DNA of 7,383 nucleotides from Candidatus Magasanikbacteria bacterium CG10_big_fil_rev_8_21_14_0_10_36_16 (GCA_002773185.1 PFBU01000023.1:1-7383), one strand, 5' to 3'. Counted from the stretch's first letter, positions 1 through 5,313 are shown. Made by a program: numbers and translations. Notes: generated by a model from the letters alone, not told the origin.

Positions 1-810
1 CCTATAGTTTTGTTCAAGCAAGAAATGAAACTTCGAGGATTTAGCAATAAGACTATAAAAAGTTATCTGTATTATACACAGGAATGCCTACGCTTTGCAA
101 GGGTTGGTGCTGACGAGGTAACGACAAAGATAGTAAGAGACTATTTGGAATATTTGGCAGATAACGGTAAATCAGCTTCGACACTCAATGTTGCTTATAG
201 CTCTTTGGACTTATATTTTGGTAAAATATTGCATCGGAGGTTTTTTGTTAATATTCCTAGAGCTAAAAAAACAAAAAAATTGCCAGTAGTCTTGTCAAAA
301 GAGGAAATAAACAAAATGCTTGAAGTGACCATAAATAAAAAACATCATTTTATCATCAGTCTTTTTTATGGCACAGGCTTACGCCTAGAAGAATTACAAA
401 ATATAAAAATGAAAGATATAGATTTGGATAGGGGAATGCTTAGAGTATTTCAAGGAAAGGGTAAGAAAGATAGAATGGCGATAATCCCTAAGAAACTGGT
501 AGAGATTTTGGCAAATCAAATCAAATTGAAAACACCTAGTGATTATTTGTTTACTAGTAATCGTATAAAGAAAATGAGTTCAAGGTCTATCCAAAAAATA
601 GTAACTAGCTCTGCTATCAAAGCTGGAATTGCCAAAAAAGTCTCACCACACACTCTTCGTCATAGCTTCGCTACTCATCTGCTAGAAAATGGGACAGATA
701 TTCGCTATATTCAAGAATTACTTGGACATGCCAAACTAGAGACTACGCAAATATATACGCACGTGGCGAATAAAAATTTAGCGATGATTGTTAGTCCTTT
801 GGATATCTAG
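1..810 (+). CDS. Tyrosine recombinase/integrase, XerC/XerD-like (5' end outside window)
   Basis: Site-specific DNA recombinase of the phage-integrase family. Numbering from the TTG at position 10, residues about 1-85 form the N-terminal SAM-like DNA-binding domain (LRGFSNKTIKSYL is typical) and about 90-266 the catalytic domain. All the expected active-site residues are visible: R125 in GTGLRLEEL, K150 in QGKGKKDR, H214 and R217 in HTLRHSFATHLL, H240 in LLGHAKLETTQ, and the nucleophile Y249 in IYTHV. The frame stays open to base 1, and Xer proteins normally have a few more residues before this point, so the true start is probably upstream of the window; the TTG at 10 is unlikely. Such a protein may resolve chromosome dimers (Xer role) or move an element. 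No dif-like or att site was recognised nearby. It ends one base from the convergent glycosylase gene. Confidence 0.95.
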   Translation, partial: PIVLFKQEMKLRGFSNKTIKSYLYYTQECLRFARVGADEVTTKIVRDYLEYLADNGKSASTLNVAYSSLDLYFGKILHRRFFVNIPRAKKTKKLPVVLSKEEINKMLEVTINKKHHFIISLFYGTGLRLEELQNIKMKDIDLDRGMLRVFQGKGKKDRMAIIPKKLVEILANQIKLKTPSDYLFTSNRIKKMSSRSIQKIVTSSAIKAGIAKKVSPHTLRHSFATHLLENGTDIRYIQELLGHAKLETTQIYTHVANKNLAMIVSPLDI

Positions 811-811
811 G

Positions 812-1162
812 TTATATTTTATGTTTTTCTACAAAACACTCACAAGGTTTTTCTTTTAAAAGATTTTTTTGTTCTTTTATAGTATTGATAAAATCTTTTT
901 GGTCGTTACTTCCTGTTGCTAGTTTCTTGTCTAGTGGAGAATTATGTTTGTAACCCCTTTTTGTCATCTCAGCTACTAGTTCCTCGTGTCTATTATAGAG
1001 TGCTTTCAATTTTCCTATCCATCTTTTTGTTTCAGGATGGTGAGAATAACCACCTTTGCCACCGTGTTTTGTGAGTATATTCCAAAGGCCGTGGAGTTCC
1101 CTGTGCTCTCCGAGTAAGTGTTTTTTACAAAGATGTTTGACGTGGATATCCCAGACGCGCAT
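812..1162 (-). CDS. Pyrimidine dimer DNA glycosylase, T4 endonuclease V family (Pyr_excise)
   Basis: A 116-residue protein that by family would cut the glycosyl bond at UV-induced pyrimidine dimers and nick the abasic site, starting base excision repair. The block HLLGEHRELHGLWNIL (residues 15-30) matches the T4 enzyme's HLMAEYRELPRVFG region, so E22 corresponds to the catalytic glutamate Glu23 of T4. The later blocks GYSHHPETKRWIG and RHEELVAEMTKRGYKHNSPL are typical of bacterial members. T4 endonuclease V is 138 residues, so this is a short form lacking the C-terminal tail. In T4 the nucleophile is the N-terminal amine of Thr2 after Met removal. Here residue 2 is Arg, which normally blocks Met removal, and Met1 lies in register with T4 Thr2. 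The ATG at 1162 is favoured because the family begins MR-W and a good promoter lies just upstream. No Shine-Dalgarno is seen; the leader is A-rich. Confidence 0.9.
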   Translation of the reverse strand: MRVWDIHVKHLCKKHLLGEHRELHGLWNILTKHGGKGGYSHHPETKRWIGKLKALYNRHEELVAEMTKRGYKHNSPLDKKLATGSNDQKDFINTIKEQKNLLKEKPCECFVEKHKI

Positions 1163-1171
1163 ATTTTTTGT

Positions 1172-1193
1172 TTATATGTAGATATTATATGTA
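1172..1193. repeat. 9-bp direct repeat over the glycosylase -10 box and start site
   Basis: TTATATGTA occurs at 1172-1180 and again at 1185-1193, a period of 13 bases with 4 bases between. On the minus strand this reads TACATATAA twice. One copy covers the -10 box and the other the expected transcription start and leader, which is where a repressor would bind. The sequence is all A/T except for one G, so chance is a real alternative. Confidence 0.4.
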
Positions 1194-1212
1194 TAAAATG
1201 ATATATTGGCAA
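1184..1212 (-). promoter_or_regulatory. Sigma-70-type promoter of the glycosylase gene
   Basis: Read on the minus strand, a -35 box TTGCCA (1212-1207, five of six consensus bases) is followed by a 17-base spacer and a perfect -10 box TATAAT (1189-1184). Transcription would begin near 1177, leaving a leader of only about 15 bases before the ATG at 1162. This is the best-matching -35/-10 pair I found in the window. Confidence 0.7.
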
Positions 1213-1224
1213 GATTTGTTACCG

Positions 1225-1253
1225 TTTACATTTATCCCCATTTGTTCTAAAAT
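1225..1253 (+). promoter_or_regulatory. Probable promoter of the four-helix membrane protein gene
   Basis: A TTTACA -35 box (1225-1230, five of six) and a TAAAAT -10 box (1248-1253, five of six) are separated by 17 bases, placing the transcript start near 1260, about 39 bases before the ATG at 1299. A second, weaker pair, TTGTTC (1242-1247) and TAGAAT (1265-1270), also has a 17-base spacer. The -35 box lies only 12 bases from the divergent glycosylase -35 box, so the two promoters are back to back and could share control. Confidence 0.5.
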
Positions 1254-1298
1254 AGAAAAGCAATTAGAATATAAATATATTTTTTTAAAATAGCTAAA

Positions 1299-1739
1299 AT
1301 GTCACATTCTTTACATAAAATGTTAAAAAGTCACTATTGCAAAATTGTCTTTGTTATATTTTTTGTAATTAGTTTTTATCTTATTCCTCATAAACTTTTT
1401 GTAGGACTTTATTTGTTGTTGGTACTAGCTTTTGCTGTCAGTTTTTCTCTTGTTATGACTTGTCTTGTACTAAATATGAAAGAACGATTCAAGACAGCTA
1501 GAAACGCTGGTAAAAATATTATAGGTGTTATAGCAGGACTCTTGGGATTGTCTGCATTGCAGGTGTGTACGGTTGGTGCTGGTAGTTTTTGTGCTGTATC
1601 TCTTGGTAGTAGTGTGGTAGCTGCAATTTTTCCTGGGGTTGCTTTTCATTTTATGACTAGATATGCTGTAGCTATTATTATTGTTTCTATTCTGATTCAA
1701 ATTTTTGCTCTTTATAGAATGCGTTGTTTCAAAAAGTAA
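1299..1739 (+). CDS. Unrecognised four-helix integral membrane protein
   Basis: I do not recognise this 146-residue protein as a named family. It has four predicted membrane segments, about residues 15-31, 34-58, 74-95 and 121-139. Positive charges in the N-terminus (HKMLKSHYCK), the 60-73 loop (KERFKTARNAGK) and the C-terminus (YRMRCFKK) suggest that both ends are cytoplasmic. The stretch from about 80 to 113 is rich in Gly, Ser and Ala and holds two cysteines, C90 and C98, near the predicted outer end of helix 3; they might form a disulfide or bind a ligand, but nothing shows this directly. The hydrophobic pattern and normal codon use argue for a real gene. The ATG at 1299 follows an A/T-rich leader with no Shine-Dalgarno. 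It has its own promoter candidate and is not in an operon with its neighbours. Confidence 0.75.
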   Translation: MSHSLHKMLKSHYCKIVFVIFFVISFYLIPHKLFVGLYLLLVLAFAVSFSLVMTCLVLNMKERFKTARNAGKNIIGVIAGLLGLSALQVCTVGAGSFCAVSLGSSVVAAIFPGVAFHFMTRYAVAIIIVSILIQIFALYRMRCFKK

Positions 1740-1778
1740 CTTAATCATTTTATCACTTTTTTATAGAAGATATTTTTG

Positions 1779-1808
1779 TATCTCAATGTATCTCTATTTT
1801 ATCTCAAT
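1779..1808 (+). repeat. Three phased direct repeats (TATCTCAAT type)
   Basis: TATCTCAAT at 1779-1787, TATCTCTAT at 1789-1797 and TATCTCAAT at 1800-1808 have start-to-start spacings of 10 and 11 bases, close to one helical turn, so all copies face the same side of the DNA. They lie 55-84 bases upstream of the flavoprotein ATG. This could be a regulator-binding array or a simple low-complexity expansion. No convincing -35/-10 pair was found around it. Confidence 0.5.
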
Positions 1809-1822
1809 TTTATTTAAGAAAG

Positions 1823-1850
1823 ATCCCCCGCTGTATCCTCAGCTCGGGAT
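1823..1850. repeat. GC-rich imperfect palindrome just before the flavoprotein gene
   Basis: Arms 1823-1833 (ATCCCCCGCTG) and 1840-1850 (CAGCTCGGGAT) pair over 9 of 11 positions, with two adjacent mismatches, around a 6-base loop. It ends 12 bases before the ATG and stands out as GC-rich in an AT-rich spacer. The outer sequence, read on the minus strand as GTCATCCCGAGC...GGGATCT, resembles short palindromic elements that I recall as dispersed between genes in several bacterial groups. In mRNA it would form a hairpin close to the ribosome entry site. It might equally be a dispersed element inserted here. Confidence 0.55.
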
Positions 1851-1862
1851 GACGGAAAAAAT

Positions 1863-3098
1863 ATGAAAGTAGCAATAGTAGGTGGAGGAGCGGCTGGCAT
1901 GATGTGTGTAGCAACAATACTTGAAGAACACAAAAATGACGTGGAAGTTTTTTTGATTGAAAAAAATGTTTTACTTGGTAAAAAAGTTATTATTTCTGGT
2001 GGTGGTAGATGCAATGTAACGACGGGCATAGAAGATTTGAAATTAGTTTTGAGCAAATATCCTCGGGGTAGTAAATTTTTGCAATCAGCTATGCATAGAT
2101 TTTCACCTGTGCAAGTGAGAGACTGGTTTGAAAATCATGGTGTGCCACTCAAATGTGAGGATGACTTGCGTGTTTTTCCAGTTTCAAACGATGGTCATGA
2201 TATTGTTGGGGTTTTTGAAAAAATTTTCAGAAATTCAAAAATAGATTTACTCTTCAAACACAATATGAAAAATATTGTGAAAGAAAAAAACAAGTTTATT
2301 ATCTCTTTTAAAGAACAAAAAGATTTAGAAGTTGATAAAGTCGTGATGGCTCTCGGCGGACAAGCTTATCGTCAGACTGGTTCAACAGGGGACGGTTATA
2401 GTATTTTGGAAAAATTGGGACACAAAATCACGGAGCTTGCTCCTAGTCTAAATTCTTTTCTTACTCAAGAAAAATGGCCTAAAGAATTATCTGGATTGTC
2501 TTTTGAAAAGGCGACAATAAAAGTAAAAGGTCAGAAAAAATATCAATTTACCGGTCCATTTCTTTTTACTCACACTGGTGTGAGTGGGCCAGCTGTTTTT
2601 GCTTTGTCATCTCTTATTGCTTTTGAAAAATATGATAAACAAAATCCTTTAGGAATTTTGATAGATGTTTTGCCAGATTTATCTCTTGATAATTTGTTTT
2701 TAGAATTGCAAAATTTGCGTGAAGAAAATCTCAAAAAAACTTTCAAAAATACTTTGCACAAATTTTTGCCAATGTCGCTGACTGAAAAAATATGTGAAAA
2801 TTTGCAAATTAGCTTTGACAAAAAAAATGTTGAGATGAGCAAAAAAGATTTGAGAATTGTGGTGGAATATGTCAAAGCAATACCATTGACCGTCATAGGA
2901 CGTGGAGTAGGTGATGAATTTGTGACAGCCGGCGGGGTAGAATTGTCTGAGGTTGATCCCAAAACCATGAAGTCAAAGATTGTGCCTGGGCTTTATTTTG
3001 GAGGAGAAATACTGAATATTGATGGGTTTACTGGGGGCTTCAATTTACAGGCTTCGTGGGCAACGGGGAGGGCTGTGGGACTAGCCTTAGGGGAATAG
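1863..3098 (+). CDS. BaiN/RdsA family NAD(P)/FAD-dependent oxidoreductase (HI0933/YhiN-like)
   Basis: A complete 411-residue flavoprotein, near the usual family length. The N-terminus has the Rossmann FAD-binding motif VAIVGGGAAGMM (3-14), with E33 at the end of the second strand for the ribose. The family signature ISGGGRCNVTTG (44-55) follows, then ALGG (163-166), TGSTGDGYS (172-180), FTHTGVSGPA (235-244), TAGGVELSEVDP (355-366), and the closing FAD-binding block PGLYFGGEILNIDG...GGFNLQASWATG (375-402). In E. coli the homologue YhiN has been reported as RdsA, which makes dihydrouridine in 23S rRNA; BaiN relatives reduce bile-acid intermediates, and a streptococcal relative was described as an aminoacetone oxidase. 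In a minimal genome the rRNA role is the more plausible, but this is inference. The ATG fits because the FAD motif starts at residue 3. No Shine-Dalgarno is present; the start is preceded by GGAAAAAAT. It appears to be a single-gene unit ended by the hairpin at 3154. Confidence 0.93.
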   Translation: MKVAIVGGGAAGMMCVATILEEHKNDVEVFLIEKNVLLGKKVIISGGGRCNVTTGIEDLKLVLSKYPRGSKFLQSAMHRFSPVQVRDWFENHGVPLKCEDDLRVFPVSNDGHDIVGVFEKIFRNSKIDLLFKHNMKNIVKEKNKFIISFKEQKDLEVDKVVMALGGQAYRQTGSTGDGYSILEKLGHKITELAPSLNSFLTQEKWPKELSGLSFEKATIKVKGQKKYQFTGPFLFTHTGVSGPAVFALSSLIAFEKYDKQNPLGILIDVLPDLSLDNLFLELQNLREENLKKTFKNTLHKFLPMSLTEKICENLQISFDKKNVEMSKKDLRIVVEYVKAIPLTVIGRGVGDEFVTAGGVELSEVDPKTMKSKIVPGLYFGGEILNIDGFTGGFNLQASWATGRAVGLALGE

Positions 3099-3106
3099 TT
3101 GTGTAA

Positions 3107-3112
3107 TATAAT
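3107..3112 (+). promoter_or_regulatory. Isolated perfect -10 box upstream of the structured tract
   Basis: TATAAT lies 9 bases after the flavoprotein stop codon. No -35 box and no TG extension accompany it, so it is weak evidence. If used, transcription would start near 3119 and the transcript would contain the whole GC-rich structured tract. In AT-rich DNA such a hexamer occurs often by chance. Confidence 0.2.
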
Positions 3113-3153
3113 AGAAGAATTTAGAAATCTTGAATTTTTAATTTTAAAACATG

Positions 3154-3185
3154 AAGGCCTCCGACGTTGAAACGTAGGAGGCCTT
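3154..3185 (+). terminator. Strong hairpin, probable intrinsic terminator of the flavoprotein gene
   Basis: A perfect 9-bp outer stem (AAGGCCTCC 3154-3162 with GGAGGCCTT 3177-3185) continues, after one G/A mismatch, into a 4-bp ACGT/ACGT stem closed by the loop TGAA. The following bases are TTGTTGT (with the stem's own TT before them), a broken T-tract. It begins 55 bases past the stop codon at 3098. The imperfect T-tract lowers certainty; it could instead be the first helix of a longer structured RNA. The opposite strand has a worse T-tract. Confidence 0.55.
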
Positions 3186-3332
3186 TGTTGTCTCGCCGGG
3201 CGAACCAACCTCAGCCGTAGAAACCTAGTCGTTGGTGCCAGTGTGGTGGGAAGCTTGCCACTGGCTGATTCGTTGTTCGTGGTCATTGGATATAGTGATA
3301 ACTTGACCTACACATGAGAGTGTGTGCGAACA
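3186..3332 (+). ncRNA. Candidate structured RNA: GC-rich multi-hairpin tract
   Basis: This non-coding tract is the core of the 308-base interval 3099-3406, which holds no gene I can support. Bases 3151-3270 contain 68 G/C in 120, against clearly AT-rich flanks. Helices visible after the 3154 hairpin: ACCAAC/GTTGGT (3204-3209 with 3231-3236); GCCAGTG/CACTGGC (3237-3243 with 3259-3265); and a nested set, TGTTCG/CGAACA (3274-3279 with 3327-3332) enclosing GGTCA/TGACC (3281-3285 with 3304-3308) and ACACA/TGTGT (3310-3314 with 3321-3325). The last three form a three-way junction with single-base linkers. CGAAC at 3201-3205 could compete for 3275-3279. I could not match it to RNase P, SRP RNA, tmRNA, tRNA or the manganese riboswitch. 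It may be an ncRNA, a cis-regulator or a dispersed element; the strand is assumed. Confidence 0.4.
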
Positions 3333-3381
3333 TCCAAAAAAACATAAAAAAGACATTTTTTTAGCTATTATGTTTAAAACT

Positions 3382-3390
3382 TGTTATAAT
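3382..3390 (+). promoter_or_regulatory. Extended -10 promoter of the five-gene operon
   Basis: TGTTATAAT is a perfect extended -10 element (TGn plus TATAAT). The expected start near 3397 leaves a leader of roughly 10 bases before the ATG at 3407. The -35 region (TAGCTA at 3362-3367) is poor, as is usual for extended -10 promoters. An inverted repeat, AAACATAA (3340-3347) and TTATGTTT (3368-3375), spans the -35 region and ends 9 bases before the TATAAT; it could be an operator but is purely AT-rich apart from one base per arm. Confidence 0.6.
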
Positions 3391-3406
3391 AAAATATCAA
3401 AAAAAT

Positions 3407-4030
3407 ATGACTAATAAACCACAAAAAATTGTTTTTGTAGATTTCTATGGTATTTTGTCCAATACTCGTTTTTGGTTTAGTGTAGAGAATTCTGACCATA
3501 GGCTATATGAAGATTTGTTGAAGATTCAAGATTTTTTGTTTGTACAAAATAGACCTTTGCTTGATGACTGGATGAGAGGACAATATACCAGTGAAGATAT
3601 ACATAATTTATTGGTAGAAAAATTTGGTGTGAATTTTGAGGAATGGTTCGATATTTTTGTGGAAGATTGTAAGAAAATAGAAGTTTCAACAAAAATTTTG
3701 GAGAAATTACAAAGATTGCCAGCAAATTATTTGCGGATTATGGTGACAGACAATATGGATTCTTTTGATAGATTCTTTTTACCAGAGAGTAAAATATTGA
3801 GAGATACTTTTGATGAAATAAACAATTCTTTTTATGTCAAAAAACTTAAAAGTGATAGAGATGGTGAATGTTTCTTGGATATTTTAAAAAATTATGATAT
3901 AGGAATAGCAGACTGTATTTTGGTAGATGATTCTACTCAAAATTGTGAGACATTTCAAAAATTGGGTGGAAAGTACTATAATAGTAAGACAGAGGAAGAA
4001 GTGTTGGAAGCTCTGGATAATTTGATTTAA
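3407..4030 (+). CDS. HAD-superfamily protein with altered motif I (DxYG)
   Basis: A 207-residue protein of the haloacid dehalogenase fold. Motif I is VFVDFYGIL (9-17) with the nucleophile D12, but the usual second aspartate at +2 is Y14. Residues about 20-95 form a helical cap. Motif II is T114 in IMVTDN, the motif III lysine is one of K145, K146 or K148, and motif IV is ILVDDS (171-176) with D174 and D175, followed by the common NCETFQKLGG ending. Most HAD proteins are phosphatases acting on small phosphorylated molecules. The missing general acid/base makes ordinary phosphatase turnover doubtful, and the substrate cannot be told from sequence. It is the first gene of the operon, starts about 10 bases after the predicted transcript start in an A-rich leader, and lies 4 bases ahead of the manganese exporter gene. 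Confidence 0.88.
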   Translation: MTNKPQKIVFVDFYGILSNTRFWFSVENSDHRLYEDLLKIQDFLFVQNRPLLDDWMRGQYTSEDIHNLLVEKFGVNFEEWFDIFVEDCKKIEVSTKILEKLQRLPANYLRIMVTDNMDSFDRFFLPESKILRDTFDEINNSFYVKKLKSDRDGECFLDILKNYDIGIADCILVDDSTQNCETFQKLGGKYYNSKTEEEVLEALDNLI

Positions 4031-4034
4031 AAAC

Positions 4035-4580
4035 ATGTTTACTATATTTCTGATTGCTATTAGTTTATCTGTAGATTCATTTGTCATAGCTGCTAGTCTA
4101 AGTATTAGACAAAGTAAAGAATTTTGGATCAATTCTCTTAAAATTTCTTTGAGTTTTGCTTTTTTTCAAAGTCTGATGCCTTTTTTGGGGTTTATCTTGG
4201 GTCAGCAGTTTGTCTTTTATATAGAAAGATTTAGTGGTTGGCTGGCTTTCTTTTTGCTACTCTTGGTAGGTATCAAATTTATTGTAGAAGCTTTCAATCT
4301 TGAAGAAAAAAAATCTGCAAAAATAGATTGGAAAACTTTGGTTACTCTTGGGGTGGTCACTAGTATTGATGCTTTAGTTGTTGGTCTGTCGCTGGCCTTT
4401 TTGCAAATAAATATGTGGGAGGCTTTAATTATTATTTCAATTACCACTTTTTTTATTTCTTGGCTAGGTTGTCTTCTTGGCAAAAAGTTGAGTAAAAAAT
4501 TTGGCAAAAATATGGAGATTGTAGCAGGGTTAATTTTAATTTTGATTGGTCTAAAAATTTTGTTTAGTCATTTATTTTAA
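4035..4580 (+). CDS. mntP: Manganese efflux pump MntP-like (DUF204)
   Basis: A 181-residue inner-membrane protein, close to the usual length of about 185-190, with six predicted helices (about 1-21, 35-57, 66-87, 102-123, 128-150, 162-180). The two halves repeat the family signature: SLSVDSFVIAASLSI (10-24, acidic D14) and TSIDALVVGLSLAF (109-122, acidic D112), each aspartate followed by a small residue and a hydrophobic or aromatic one. FFQSLMPFLGFILG (43-56) matches the family block FQ-MP-LG. Known members export Mn2+ and protect against manganese excess. In many bacteria the gene is under a yybP-ykoY manganese riboswitch; none fits in the 4-base gap before this gene, and none was recognised in front of the operon. 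It is probably translationally coupled to the HAD gene upstream. No Shine-Dalgarno is seen; AAAAAC precedes the ATG. Confidence 0.92.
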   Translation: MFTIFLIAISLSVDSFVIAASLSIRQSKEFWINSLKISLSFAFFQSLMPFLGFILGQQFVFYIERFSGWLAFFLLLLVGIKFIVEAFNLEEKKSAKIDWKTLVTLGVVTSIDALVVGLSLAFLQINMWEALIIISITTFFISWLGCLLGKKLSKKFGKNMEIVAGLILILIGLKILFSHLF

Positions 4581-4592
4581 ATTTTACACAAT

Positions 4593-5303
4593 ATGAAAAT
4601 ACTTTTTCTCGACACCGAAACCACAGATTTAGAAAATGGACGCCTTGTTCAGCTTGCTTACAAAAATAGATTGACAGGTGACATGGTCAATGAATATTTC
4701 AAACCACCAAAAGAAATTAGTGTCGGGGCGATGTCTATTCATCATATCACCAATGAAATGGTGGAGGAGAAGCCAGCTTTTGAAGGCAGTCAATGCAAAA
4801 AAGATTTGGCAACTTTACTTGAAAGTTATATTCTTGTTGCCCACAATGCACTTTTTGACATAGGCATTTTGCAAAATGAAGCTGTAAAAACCAAAGAATA
4901 CATTGATACTTTGCGTGTGGCCAGACACTTGATAGATAGTCCAGAACACAAATTACAATATCTGCGTTATCTTTTGAAATTAAATGTGGAAGGTCTGGCG
5001 CACGATGCTTGGGGGGATATTTTGGTGTTGGAAGCTTTGTTTGAATATTTGTTTCCACTTGTTAAAGATAAGTTTTTGTTGTTGACTGACGAAGAAGTTT
5101 TGAACAAGATGAAAGAACTTACGATGACTCCTGTGCCACTCAAAAATTTTACTTTTGGCAAATACAATGGCAAATCTTTTGCCGAAGTAAGTAAGATGGA
5201 CAAAGGTTATTTGGAATGGTTGTACAATAGTGAATCAGGGAAATCTGAAGAAGAACAAAATGAAGATATGATTTTTACTTTGAAAAAATATTTAAATAAT
5301 TAA
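4593..5303 (+). CDS. DEDDh 3'-5' exonuclease with ExoX-like C-terminal domain
   Basis: A 236-residue nuclease of the DnaQ/RNase T superfamily. Exo I is FLDTETTDL (5-13, metal ligands D7 and E9), Exo II is AHNALFDIGIL (83-93, D89), and Exo III is AHDAWGDILVL (136-146), where H137 and D142 have the H-x4-D spacing of the DEDDh class. The conserved SIHHITNEMV (48-57) is typical of DnaQ-like and ExoX-like enzymes. The C-terminal FTFGKYNGKSFAEVS...GYLEWLYNS (187-213) is the small domain found behind ExoX-like and DUF3820-type exonucleases, probably for substrate binding. The enzyme would degrade DNA or RNA from the 3' end in repair or turnover; it is too small and lacks the context to be a dedicated polymerase proofreader. 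It lies 12 bases after mntP in the operon. The ATG is 5 residues before the first catalytic block, as usual. Confidence 0.93.
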   Translation: MKILFLDTETTDLENGRLVQLAYKNRLTGDMVNEYFKPPKEISVGAMSIHHITNEMVEEKPAFEGSQCKKDLATLLESYILVAHNALFDIGILQNEAVKTKEYIDTLRVARHLIDSPEHKLQYLRYLLKLNVEGLAHDAWGDILVLEALFEYLFPLVKDKFLLLTDEEVLNKMKELTMTPVPLKNFTFGKYNGKSFAEVSKMDKGYLEWLYNSESGKSEEEQNEDMIFTLKKYLNN

Positions 5304-5313
5304 TACGAAAAAC

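Noticed and set aside
852..870. Palindrome TCTTTTAAAAGA followed by seven T, terminator for the recombinase gene
   Set aside because: The stem is almost all A/T and would have only about four pairs with a loop; too weak to call, and it lies inside the convergent gene.
1163..1298. dif or att site for the neighbouring recombinase
   Set aside because: The TTATATGTA copies are direct, not inverted, and fit the promoter; no pair of inverted 11-bp arms with a 6-8 base core was found.
1470..1748. Minus-strand open frame opposite the four-helix membrane protein
   Set aside because: Asn, Ser and Thr-rich antisense shadow of a hydrophobic gene; the plus-strand protein has coherent topology.
1731..1762. 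AAAAAGT/ACTTTTT inverted repeat with T-run after the membrane protein gene
   Set aside because: One G/C pair, a 17-base loop and overlap with the stop codon make a functional terminator doubtful.
3151..3177. Eight-codon frame ATG...TAG inside the 3154 hairpin (leader-peptide idea)
   Set aside because: It has no ribosome site, no run of regulatory codons, and the downstream genes are not a biosynthetic operon; most likely chance.
2993..3286. Minus-strand open frame over the structured tract and the flavoprotein 3' end
   Set aside because: Its composition (Pro, Arg and Thr-rich) is unlike the neighbouring genes, it runs antisense through conserved flavoprotein motifs, and the frame is open mainly because the tract is GC-rich.
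3262..3332. Hammerhead ribozyme suggested by CTGAT and a three-way junction
   Set aside because: The core CTGANGA and GAAA elements are absent at the junction, which has only single-base linkers.
3099..3406. Manganese (yybP-ykoY) riboswitch for the mntP operon
   Set aside because: The conserved blocks near the start and end of that aptamer (GGGGAGTAG-like and GAGACC-like) are not present.
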